From assembly GCF_008831285.2 (NCBI RefSeq), contig NC_045148.1:17213002-17277001 (forward strand): a stretch of 64,000 nucleotides of DNA. Direction: 5' to 3'. The translations under genes were made by a program, and so were the position numbers. Positions 31,561 to 42,400 of the stretch are shown here, in pieces. Position 1 is the first letter of the stretch. Each line of letters starts with the position of its first letter. This stretch comes from Nymphaea colorata (lineage: Eukaryota; Streptophyta; Magnoliopsida; Nymphaeales; Nymphaeaceae). The notes below the pieces were generated by a model. It saw only the letters and a program-made list of their open reading frames with translations, had not been told where the DNA came from and did no database searches.

Positions 31561-34173
31561 TGTAAGGCCCATTATTTCTCTCTTTCCTTATTATTTTAAA
31601 ACTGTTAATGGAAAGAGTTATGGAAAGAAAGGAGGGAGTTAGTAACTGAGAAAAATAAATCAAAGAGGGAAAGGAAACTGAAAAATCATACTGAAAGAAA
31701 TTCGTATGGCAATGAGGGATGCCTTGTAGAGGGTTTATTTAACCTCATTCTACAGAAAATGACCATTCCTTTTACTACAGCCATTGAGGAGAGGGTCCAG
31801 TAGCAGGAAATTCAAGAGAAAGAGGGAGAAAGAGGAGGAGAAATCCTCACGTTTGCTCTCTTACAGTTGAGATCAAGGAAAGGGGTTGCTGCTAGAAATC
31901 AATCTCGATTAACAGGTATGGGGATTTTCAGCCATGATTGTAGCATGAAGCCTTGTATAACATGTAAATCTATGTATGCATACGCCTAGAAATGAATCCA
32001 AGCATGAGATTCTAGAGATAAAGCATGCTAGATTGAGACATATAATGTATGGCCTGTCCGTTCTAGTTATGTTTGAAATACTTGGATTTTTGTATCATGA
32101 TTGTGTGTGCTTTTATTCCATCCGTGAGGAACCAAGACCACTCACGACACCAGAACCTGATACATCATCAAAAAAAAAAAAAACATGGAGGGGGTACGAT
32201 TAATACCAAGAGGGTGAGACAGAATCTTGTTCTATAATCCCCTCTCGTGAAGGAGGAAGCCCTGACCTCCTTGCTTCTGTCGTGGATGTCGATAGAAATG
32301 TCCACTTTTTCTACAACCATTCTGTTGAGGGAGAGCTTCATGAGAGGGGAATGAAGGGAGAGACCGGTCATTCCCGACCGTTCCACCACGGCTTCCAGCG
32401 GAACCTCCTTGCAATTTCCCTGCATTGATGGAATCCAACGACGAGTCGAGAGTTGCGCTGCCCCTTTTGCTCTCTGGGCTGGTTGGCGGTGATTGCCGCT
32501 GCCGCTGGACCTTCCTTCTCCCTGTCGACTAGATGAGCAGGGATTTGTCGAGACTTTTTTGCTTTTTCTGCTGCACGCTGAAGACGGCTTGAGAGGAAGA
32601 CAACTCTCTCTCCCGGGTTCATTTCCATTTGAAGACGATAGGAGTAGTGGTGCGCCGGTGGAACATCCACCGTTGGTCGAACGAGAAGAAGAAGGAGGCG
32701 CCCTTGAGAGGAGAGAGAAAATTGGGCGAGAAATGAAGGGAAATCGAGGGTTCAATCGATTTTATAGCAAATTTTGAAATTTTTGAAATTAGTCCTCCTT
32801 ATTAGTGAAATCTTGGAAAAAGCTGTTATAATCTTTACACTTTCCTGCCGCAACATTTTTGTTAAAAACTTTTGCAAAAAGAGGCTTGTGAAAGTTATTT
32901 TCAACATGAGCCGGATATTTCATACGAAATAGCGTATTAGTATCCTCTAACTTCTTAAGAGTTGCAAAAAGACGATTTTTATTAAATTGTTTGCAATTTC
33001 GGTGAAAAGCGAAATATTATGTTGTATTTGCTTTTTTTTTATGCCCTTTGTTTTGTGTATAATTTCAGAAAAAAAAAGGTTCTAAGATCTCTTGTTTTTA
33101 ATTAATGATTACAATATGATTCTTTGAATTTCTGAACGTGAGATACTATGTATTGTTGTATGTTTACTCGACTTTGTTTTGTTGCCATTAAATCAAGTTA
33201 TGAAATGGTTTATTTCTGTTGTCTGGGAAACCGAGCCTAAGGGGGCATTTCGTGAGAGGTAATAGAAGATCTCTAACGATGAGAAACCCTCACTTTTGAA
33301 ATTCGAAGGCGAAACGTAGACTGTATGCAATGGTTTATGCGAGTGTGAGCTTGTGTTTTGCCCAGTGTTTGGTTTTGTCACGAGAGGTAGTGGCGCGCGT
33401 GAGCCCATTATTGTCGCACACTCCTCTGGCTGTACTGGAGGGCCCACAGGGTTTTGGGTGGCACAAGGGCCCGAGATTTTGCTGCTGTTGTAGGAGAACC
33501 AGACATCTCCTGGTTCCTCACCCCGGGTTTCTAATGGGACCATGCTGCTGCAGTGGTGATCTGGGATATCTCAAGAGGCTTCACTGCAGGTTACCCTCGA
33601 ACTGTTGGATCGCCTGGTGAAGAGATGTTCTGTTCTACCCGTCAGTGCCCACGGGGATTTCTGTTGTTGCTCGGCACGATGACCATGACATTGTCAAAGA
33701 ACCACGGTTGAAAGCCTACGAAATTTTGGAGGTTGTGCACACATCGTTTTGTTTTTTATCATATGACGTACTGCAATATGTGTTAAGATTTGGAGTCTTA
33801 TGGTTGTGGTTCATAAGGCCCTTATATGAATTTGTTTTACAAAAATCAAAAATTATTTTGTTGGGCCATGTTCCATTCATAGATGGATTTTTCCATACTC
33901 AGAGGAATTCTGACCATTCTTTCTATCTCTACTGGTGGTTCTTGATAGATTATGGCTCATGGAAGGACGACCTCAGTCTTGTGATGGACGGGCATTGGCA
34001 TTATTGACACTGCGTTGGTTTTGGGGATTTGTGGTTATTTTGTTTGGGTCCAAGTATTTTATTATTGAAATAAAAGAGTGTCTGATTTCTTTATGTTTTG
34101 GTCATGACTCAATGTTGTTTCCGCTAGTATAAAAATGAAAAAAAAATTAGTGTCAAAAAATTGGGTCGTGACA
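31561..34173 (+). repeat. Element B 3' LTR (2613 bp)
   Basis: Runs from TGTAAGGCCC to GGTCGTGACA and is the intact reference for the family. The minus strand holds a TATAAAAT-like box at about 32759-32766 followed by a CT-rich leader with a 195-codon open frame (32755-32168). A sense-strand TATA is less evident; TTTATTTAA near 31733 is the best candidate seen. Confidence 0.93.
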
Positions 34174-34332
34174 GTAAAGCAATCCGTTAAGACTACTATA
34201 AAACTTTAAAACTCAATATTCACAATAAATCAAAAACTCCCTTCTTTAATATGCTCGGATGACCTTTCCTTTGCTTGTGATCGACATTGACATTGGACAT
34301 GGACTCTAGACACTGTGCTCTGATACCAAAGT
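34174..34332 (-). other. Element A leader with primer-binding site
   Basis: The minus strand reads TGGTATCAGAGC at 34328-34317 after the LTR, then the 5' UTR shared with element C (AGACACTGTGCTCTGATACC on the plus strand). It stops at GTAAAGC beside element B. In element C about 390 bp separate this point from the FTTL codons where A resumes at 16150, so that part of A is lost. Confidence 0.82.
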
Positions 34333-35769
34333 TGTCACGACCTAATTTTTGACACCAATTTTTTTTTATTTTTATAATAGCGGAAACAACATTGAGTCAT
34401 GCTAAAACTTAAACAAATCAAACACATTGGTTTATTTCAAAAGTAAAACACTTGGACCCAAACAACAATAAACACAAAGCTCAAAACCGACGTACAGACT
34501 GCCAATGTCCGTCCATCACAAGACTGAAGTCGTCATTCCATGAGCCATAATCTATCAAGAACTACCTGTAGAAATAAAAAGAAGGGTCAGAATTCCTCTG
34601 AGTATATAGAAAAATCCAACCATGAATGGAACATGACCCAACAAAATAATATTTGATTTTGTAAAACACATTCATATAAGGGCCTTATGAACCACAACCA
34701 TAAGACTCCAATTCTTAACACCTATCAGAGTTACGTCATATTATCAAAAACGAGGTGTGCACAACCTCCAAATATTCGTAGACTTCCAACCATGGCCTAT
34801 CATTACAATGGGTATGGTCATCGTGCCGAGCAACAACAGAAAACCCCGTGGGCACAACTCACAGGCAAAACAGAACATCTTCACCAGACGATCCAACAGA
34901 TCGAGGGTAACATGCAGTGAAGGCTCCTGAGACATCCCAGATCGCCGCTGCAGCAGCAGGCTCCGGGGTTACCCGAAGTGGTAGACCGACCCCTCTACGC
35001 ACCCAGGGTGAGGGACCAGGAGACGCATTGCTCTCCAACAGAAACAGAACAAAATCTTGAGCCCTTGTGCCGCCCAATACCCTGTAGGCCCTCTAGTGCA
35101 GACAGAGGAGTGTGCGACAACAGTGACCTCACGTGCACCACTACCTCCCGAAACAAAACCAAACACTGGGCAAAAACACAAACTTGTACTCGCATATACC
35201 AATGCATACACAGTCCGCGTTTCGCCTTCGAAATTCGAATGTGAGGGTTTATCATCACTAGACATCGTCTATTACCTCTCACAGAAACCTCCTTCAGGCT
35301 CGGTTTCCCAAACAGAAGCAATAAGCCATTTTCAACTTAATTCAATGACAACAAAGCAAAGTCGAATAGACATGCATGAATACACAACATATCACGTACA
35401 GAAATAATAATATTGTGATCATCACATAGAAACAAGAGATTTACATTTTAAACAAACTAAGGGCATCAAGGAGCATTAAGCATAATATTTCGCTTTTCCA
35501 CCAAAATTTCAAACTAATTTAATAAAAACCCCCTTTTGGCAATTTTTAAGAACTTAAAGGGTACCAATTCGATCTTTCAGTTTTCCTTCCAATCTCTTTT
35601 AATGTTTTCAGTTAGTAACCTTTTCATTTCTTTCCATAATTTGTCCCCTTCATGATAAACTTGACCGTTTCTCAATATTCTTAACCATCATTTAATCTAC
35701 TATTTATAATTCCTCCCCAAATTAACGTTTCAATTTTTAAAGAAAGGAAAGAGAAATCGTGAGCTTACA
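34333..35769 (-). repeat. Element A 5' LTR (right copy, internally deleted)
   Basis: 1437 bp from TGTCACGACC to GAGCTTACA on the plus strand. It matches the left LTR up to ACCAATTCG and then jumps to ATCTTTCAGTTTTCC near 35572, missing the middle 1.4 kb (equivalent to about 10237-11657). The missing part includes the antisense TATA and CT-rich leader. Confidence 0.88.
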
Positions 35770-36918
35770 GAACTTGTCGAGGGCACCCGTGACTAGTTCG
35801 AACACAGCTCAGATCCATTGTTAACTATATCTAAATAATGTGGTATTCATTAATCAGATATTTGGATTCAGACTTGAAATATTGAAATTGAATCCATATC
35901 TAATGGGGGCGAGATCTGTAAAATTTGGTAAAATTGATACATATATGGTGACTTATTTAGTTATCTTTATTAGCTTATTAGCGCATGTAATATTTGGAAT
36001 CAGATGGGATCTTAATAATTTATAACATTTATTTACCCCTTAAAGTGGTAAAAAAATGCAAAATATGTCGAATTTAGAGCCCTTTATCGAATCTAGTTAT
36101 TGGCATGGCAGCGAAGGGTTCACCTAATATTATCTTCAATTAGGTTGGTGTAATGGGACCAAGCAGAAACTTGCAGGCCACTAGTTTTTGTTTTGAATTA
36201 TTAGAATGTCAACTTTTTGTGCTGGGTCAATAATGCGGAAGTTAAAGCGCGATAGGGACAACACCCAGAGACACCAAAAAAACAAGCTTTACACCATGAA
36301 AAACCCTAACTTAATCTTAGTACTAATCTTTGTAAAAGAAATATATTGGTGGGCATCCGGTAAAACATCTTGCATTTCAAGCCATCGTTTAACTCGGTGT
36401 CAGTAAGGTCAATGTTCAGCCCACATTCGATGATACATAAATCGCATTGGCCCCTTACCGGTACGGTTTTTCATAATTGAAGAGATCTACTTGTCAAAGA
36501 AGAAAGTGGAGCGGAAACGTCATTTTCCATCGAAGCTGCAGCCAAATCCTTTGAAAATCTGACGTGAGTGGAAGACGTAAATCAAATAGCACAGTTTGTC
36601 TTCAGGCTGATGATGAAATGAACGCGCGCTCTCATGGTTTCAATGTTTTGATCCAATTCCGGGAGGTTAGTAAGGAGGCGAGAAGAGCAACGGCTTCACA
36701 CGGCACCTTCACAAATCATCAGAATCTTCAGGTTAGCAGCTTCTCTGTACCGGAGTTCGTAACTGTAGGTTGCTTCAGTGTTGAATTCTCTTGTCATCAA
36801 ATCTTGGGAGTTCCCCTTTGAAATTTTACCTGCACTTTTTCCTTTCTAGCTAATTATCACTTTCATCTTTTCGGATATATATCTACGCGTGAGTTTCGTT
36901 TTCTGCCTTAATTTACAG
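35770..36918 (+). promoter_or_regulatory. TNL2 upstream region
   Basis: Host DNA between the nest and TNL2. It should contain the promoter, but no clear TATA box was picked. 36770-36918 is homologous to the TNL1 leader and ends in TTTACAG directly before the ATG, like a 3' splice site. No other gene was recognised; frames at 36206-36406 and 36564-36821 show no known motif. Confidence 0.45.
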
Positions 36919-37410
36919 ATGGAGGTGACTGGTGGCAGGCCCGATCTACTTGCTGCATTTGCTTTCTTGTTGTTGGTTTCAGTAATGTCGTTGGTTTATA
37001 TTGGAAGAAAAATCACTGTGAAACAAGGTCATCCATCTGAATGTGGAAGTGAAAAAAAGGAGGAAGTTGCACAGAGGAAGGCTGTGGATAACAAAGCAGG
37101 GCCATCAACAAAGATACCGGAGCAGGACAGCATGAATTTCTACGTAGTCATTAGTTTTAGGGGTGAAGACACTCGGAAAGGCTTTACGAGCCATCTGCAC
37201 AAGGAACTGAGAAGTCGCGGCATAACTACCTTCATTGACAGTGAACGCTTAGAAAAGGGACCGAGAATCAACGATCTGTTCAAGTGCATCGAGGAGTCGA
37301 AGATATTTGTGCCCATCTTCTCCAAAAACTATGCGGATTCCACATGGTGTCTGAAGGAGATAGCTAAAATGGTGGACGTCATACACCACTTTCAATCGGA
37401 GGTCTACTGA
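36919..37410 (+). pseudogene. TNL2: signal anchor plus truncated TIR domain
   Basis: ATG at 36919 follows an AG acceptor-like site. The hydrophobic anchor (DLLAAFAFLLLVSVMSLVYI) is followed by GRK and a charged linker. The TIR part has VVISFRGEDTRKGFTSHLHK, FIDSERLEKG and IFSKNYADSTWCLKEIAKM with the WCLxE Glu. Homology to TNL1 stops after KMVDV (about 37383); unrelated sequence adds HHFQSEVY and a TGA at 37408-37410. The last third of TIR and all NB-ARC and LRR are absent downstream. The frame of 163 codons is open, so an anchored partial TIR peptide could be made, but the fold is incomplete. It is probably a pseudogene. Confidence 0.88.
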
Positions 37411-37769
37411 CAGCCAAATATGCTTTTGAAGACCTAACACCCATGAAAATCGAGCCCTCAACCTATCCAAAACTAACATGCATATGAATCGAACTGTGAT
37501 AAACACTCAACCATGAACTCAACCATTTATGTTAAAACCATACTTTCTGAGTCTGCCTATATTAAGGGTCCGATAGTGGGATCACATAACTGCTGTAATA
37601 GATGTCGTTGCCCACACAAATGGCACCATTAAAGAGCAAAAGAAAGGGTCTTGTTTGTGAGTGGTTTGAATTTGCATGTGTGTGGAATCTTTTCTAAGTT
37701 GAGAAAGACAAGGAGAGGTGAGTGGTGATCCAAGGAGAGACAAGGACTCCTTGACATCAGTTTTTCCTT
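37411..37769. other. Sequence after the TNL2 breakpoint, unassigned
   Basis: AT-rich DNA with no similarity to TNL1 intron or NB-ARC. It starts at the point where TNL2 homology stops (about 37384), so it marks a deletion or insertion junction. No terminal repeats or element motifs were recognised. Confidence 0.4.
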
Positions 37770-39179
37770 GCGTTTCTCGTCTGAATGGTTTTCTGTTCTA
37801 CCCTTCAACATCCATCGCCTGAAAAGGTACCACCCCGATGTGCTCTTATCAGGGTTTAGGGTTTAAATGGCCTGAACATTTTGTCTGTCGTCGTCCTTTT
37901 CTGCACCAAATGTATGTGCAAGAACAAGAAGATAGAACAAAAACAGAAAGATAAAGTTGGAGAGATCAGCGAAGTTGGCAAACTTGACATGGGGGTTCAT
38001 GAACAGATTGTGACAGAGGGAGAAGACGCAAATACTGCTTATGAAACTCATGGCAGCCATTAGATTGCGACTTTTTCTTTGTAATCTAGATTTGAAGGGC
38101 ACCTTTACATGCTGCTAGCTGCCATATATGGGTTTTGTGAGCAGTATCTGCATATTTTCCACAGTGAACCTTGACATCAGTTTTTCCTATCACTCTCTCT
38201 CTTCGTCTTCCTGTTCTTTCTCTTCATGTGCTTCTTGCAGAGGCATTTAATGCACAAAATGGTGATCACCCACAAAATTTTCAGGCCATTTAAAGCCTAA
38301 ACCCCCCAAAAAAATATCATTGGGATGAGGGTAGTTTTTCAGGCGATGGGTGGCGAAGGGCGGGCTGGAAAACCACAGACGAGAGAAGCTATGGGTTGAA
38401 TAAGTTTGTTTTCTTCTGTCAAAATGGGTGACATTTTTGTAGGGAGAGTTACTGCATCAAAGGCCCTTCTGTTGCAACAAAGAAAGAGAGATAAAAGGAG
38501 AAGAAAAAGAAGCGGTAGCAAACAGAAAGCCGAGGCCAAGTGTAGGGGAGCTACATGGGAGTTCTGCTTACCAAATTTTAGTTGGGTTTGATAGCTTCGG
38601 ATCTTTGATCCCCTAAAAAAATGTGTTTTTACAGATCTTTAGATCTCAATAACATGGATTTTAAATCCATGATATATGTTAAAAACTATGGATTTAAGGT
38701 TGGATGGGAATGAGGGTCCAATTTTCAATCCATTAATATGAGATCCTATAATTTCAGATCACCGCAGATTTGAAACAAACACAACCTAATGGTTTTCTCA
38801 ACTATGCATTAATTTTATATATTAATGGCCCATAAGGCATGAAAACATTTAAAATAATGCCCCTTTGGCTAAAAATTCTGCCTTTGCCAAAGGCCAAATC
38901 AGCACCACTCTGGTTGAATCACATGGACAGGACGGTACTACTCTTCTGAAAAGAGATGAACGGATAGGAAAACTTACCATTCGCGCTTAAGGCAGCAACT
39001 TTTCTCAATTATTGCAATCAATGAAAATGAAAAAAATGTAATTTCAGCTAAATTCTGATTTTAGAATAGAGAATGAAGACAATTCAATCAAATTTGTGGT
39101 ATATGTAGTTCATGTCAACATTTCTCAATTATTACTACATGTGTTTTTACCTGTCTTAGTGTCTTGCTTTTCTCAGTAA

Positions 39180-39638
39180 TAGCGAACATAAGATTAAACT
39201 TCTCAAATCTCAAAGCCCAAACTGGCAGAGGTCAGAATTGATCGAAGTATTAGTTTCTCGACACATTCGAAGGAGATTTTGTCAACTTTTAGCTTAATGA
39301 ATCTGATATCCGTGTACTCGTATTAAAATTAGTAGTTCATGGAACTAATGATCTTTGCTCTGCGTGTTCAAATAATAAAAAAAAAAAACCTGAAATTAAA
39401 CCCCGTACTCAGTTTACCTGAAAAAGTGCCTGACGTAATGTTCAAGTGTCTGTAATTAAATAAAGATCACTTTGGGAGGATCTGTAACTACATCTATGAC
39501 TAGATGAAAAAAACCCTTTATGATGTTAAAACCATGGCAAATGGTGCATTCCATAGCTAAAAACTCTGCCCAATCAACTTTTCTCGAGGAATACACCATT
39601 TGTAACTATTTTCAACATTGCAAAATATAAAAAAACTA

Positions 39639-39719
<81 letters not shown>

Positions 39720-40318
39720 AAGTGTAGGTTTTTTAACAATTTAAATTGTGCTTTCGAAGCTAAGTCTGAAAAAACAGCAAAACACGTTTTTTCAACTAAT
39801 AGCGATCCTAAGATTAGACCACTTAAATCTCAAAGCCAAAATTGGCAGAGGTCAGAATTGATCGAAGTATTAGTTTCTGGACGCCATGAAGGAGATTTTA
39901 TCAATTTTCAGCTTAATGGATCTGATATCCGTGTATTTGTATTAAAATTCTTAGTTCATTGAACTAATGATCTCTGCTCTGAGTGTTCATAAAAAATAAC
40001 CTGAAATTAAACCCCGTACTCAGTTGTCTTTTACCTCAAAACTGCCTAACGTAATGTTCAAGTGGCTGTAATTAAATAAAGCTCAATTTTGGAGGATATG
40101 TAATAGAAAAGTTGAAGTAATCCGGCTACATCTATGACTAGATGTTTTTTTTTTTTTAAAAGAAACCACTTCATGATGTTAAAACCATACCAAATAGTGC
40201 ATTCCATAACTAAAATCTGTGGCCAATCAACTTTTCTCGAGGAATACATCATTTGTAACGGTTTTTAACATTGCAAAATTTAACAAAAATTATTTGAGTA
40301 TATATATATATATGCGTG
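39180..40318 (+). repeat. Direct duplication of a ~540 bp block inside copy 1
   Basis: 39180-39717 and about 39797-40318 repeat in direct order: GGTCAGAATTGATCGAAGTA, CTGATATCCGTGTA, CCTGAAATTAAACCCCGTAC, CAATCAACTTTTCTCGAGGA. Both end in a TA-rich tract (39643 on; 40298 on). Copy 2 of the larger segment has one version (51345-51650). Confidence 0.8.
39643..39717. repeat. (AT)n microsatellite
   Basis: About 37 AT units, perfectly alternating. The open frames over it (Ile-Tyr repeats) are artefacts. Confidence 0.97.
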
Positions 40319-42057
40319 TGTGTGTGTATAGTTTTTTTTTTTACCAATTTAGATTATGCTTTTGAAGCTAAGTCTAAAACAACAGCAAAACACACTTTTC
40401 AACTAATTTTTTATGTGATTAGTTTGTGTTTTTGGAACTACGTTTGACACTACCACACAAGATTTCGCACGTAGTCTCTAGTGTCTGCGCCATCTAAACA
40501 TGCCATTAATGAGTTGCAACTTTTATGAGCCAAAATATAAACCTGTATGGCTTGCTTTTATTTACTAATGATCTATATGAGTGTGAGAGATAGGATGATT
40601 GAGAGCTGAAAAAGCAAAGTTGGGAAAGAGGACACTTTAATTAAAGTTTTAAATGCCAAACTAATCGAGGTTTGTGCTTACCAAAAGAGATGAGTAGACC
40701 ACTCTCACATTTGTTAGTCACATTTTTTTTTTTTGAAGGGTTTTGATAAGTGGCAGTGAATTTTCTTTTTCCCTCTTTCGGGTAGGATAAAAGAAGAAAA
40801 CTGAGCCCAAATGGTTGAACCTTTTTTTTCCCCATTTTTTGGTTAATGGTTTTGATAAGTGGCACATGATTTGCTGCTTGGGTGAAGAGTGACCAGGCAC
40901 TAGTGTGCAAGATAAAGCACGGAGAAAGCCGCCACTCAAGACACCAAAGACATTATACTCTAAACAAATATGAGGTTGGGTAGACGCTTAGACTTTTTTT
41001 TATAGGAAATGGAAAACCCCACTCACCCAAAAGTGGCGATTGTCCACAGACACTTTTTTTTTTTTTCTCTAAAGTGGTTGTCAAAATGTGTTCTTAAATA
41101 CTTTCCACCGTGAAGAGAGCTTATTACTTTGAGTGGAGTCGTAAACAAGATATTGATGCATGTTATGGGAGTCCAAGATGTGAGGCAGAGAAAGAGAGAG
41201 AGATGAAAGAAACGGCAAAGTGGGTTACTATCAAGTTGGACGGATGTATTGAAATTGGTCTTGTCTATAATTCCTGCCCAAGAAATTCAAATGATCCACT
41301 TAATCCATTCCATTCGAATGGAATAAATTAGGTTTTAAACTTTTTTGGAACTATACAACAAGTTATCAAAGAAAAACGAACTAAAAGCTCAGAGAGACGT
41401 ATCTGTTGTTTTAATAGTTTATAATTTGTCCATTTATCCAGATCCGGTAGATTGAATTGTGAGCCTATCATGAGACATTAATGGGGTGTTTGATAGATAG
41501 ATCTGAGGCCTGAGGCTAATGCTGGGTTTCACCACTATCTAAAAAATAAGGTTTTAGATTTTCGATGTGTGATAAGTACTCCACATCCTTGTGTCTGATA
41601 TGTAATCTCAGGTCAAAGGTAAAAGTGTTTTCATTCTTTTGCTCTTTTCTTCCGCACCATCGCCGCAGGACACAGGTCTCCTCCATTCCCTCCACCCATT
41701 GTCGAACCCTTCACCCTTTGTCCGTTGGAGGGAAGGAGGAGCCTGATGGCTCCTTGACAGCATGGGGCTTCGGAAGGTGAGGGGGAGCCACTCCCCCTTC
41801 CTTCCACCCGTCATCATCAGGTGGAGGGAATGGGGTTTTGAAAGGGGGAGGGAGCACAAGAGAGTGAGAAATAACGTTCACTAGTTATTTAGAGGCACCC
41901 AATCATTTAACCATGACCCATCATTTAAAAGTGAATGGTTAAGCGAAAAAAAAAAGTAAAATAATATTTAGAAGAAAAAAATGTCTATCTTAATCATTCA
42001 TAAAGACAGTGCAGTTTAGATGACAAGATGATTACAACAAGTTAGAGCTACCATTCA

Positions 42058-42060
<3 letters not shown>

Positions 42061-42104
<44 letters not shown>
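42061..42104. repeat. (TA)n microsatellite
   Basis: 22 TA units. Confidence 0.97.
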
Positions 42105-42105
<1 letters not shown>

Positions 42106-42330
42106 CCATAGCCTTGGTATTTTAAGGGGCCCATAATGAGCAATTACAGGACCACATATCTTGTGATTGAGGTACAGTGTGGCCTAGTGTTAACAACTAA
42201 AGGTCCACATATCCTGTAAAAATGAGAAGAATGATAGACGATCTGAATCTAAAAGCATAATAATATAAAATCCCAGGATATGATTATCTATATTTATCGT
42301 TTTATTGCATTAAAGATTTTGCTTACTTAA

Positions 42331-42333
<3 letters not shown>

Positions 42334-42397
<64 letters not shown>
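42334..42397. repeat. (TA)n microsatellite
   Basis: About 32 TA units, followed by a GACGCGCACACAC segment. Confidence 0.97.

Positions 42398-42400
<3 letters not shown>

Larger units (their letters stand above)
16151..34173 (+). mobile_element. Element B: Ty3/gypsy copy nested in element A
   Basis: A plus-strand copy of the same family. It starts TGTAAGGCTC at 16151 and ends GGTCGTGACA at 34173, flanked on both sides by GTAAA (16146-16150 and 34174-34178). The 5' LTR is interrupted by a hAT element; its two parts (16151-18508 and 26636-26885) add to about 2608 bp, against 2613 bp for the intact 3' LTR. The primer-binding site, gag, pol and polypurine tract are in normal order. Pol is one frame broken mainly by nonsense codons plus one short deletion. 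Confidence 0.93.
8990..35769 (-). mobile_element. Element A: chromodomain Ty3/gypsy retrotransposon (host of the nest)
   Basis: A minus-strand LTR retrotransposon. Outer LTRs (8990-11854 and 34333-35769) start TGTCACGAYC and end CTTACA on the plus strand. Flanks are GAACC (8985-8989) and GAACT (35770-35774), a 5 bp duplication with one change. The internal region carries a polypurine tract, decayed pol with a chromodomain-type C-terminus, part of gag and a tRNA-iMet primer-binding site. Element B is inserted at 16151-34173. Long LTRs plus a chromodomain fit chromoviruses of the Tekay/Del kind; that clade name is inferred. No intact open frame remains. Confidence 0.9.
37770..40740 (+). repeat. 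Intergenic segmental duplication, copy 1
   Basis: Shares long blocks in the same order and orientation with 50290-54530: CCTGAATGG...GGGTTTAGGGTTTAAATGGCC (37850 and 50380), GTTACTGCATCAAAGGC-like (38450 and 50895), CCTGAAATTAAACCCC (39390 and 51555), and GTGTTTTTGGAACTAC (40425 and 54185). It holds a telo-box-like AGGGTTTAGGGTTT near 37853. Short frames here have no recognised domains. It is probably non-coding DNA duplicated with the locus. Confidence 0.75.

Noticed and set aside
39618-39962. Open frames with Ile-Tyr repeats
   Set aside because: Translation of the (AT)n tract.
41608-41859. GC-rich patch with frames on both strands considered as a gene fragment
   Set aside because: No recognisable domain, splice pattern or similarity to other parts of the window.
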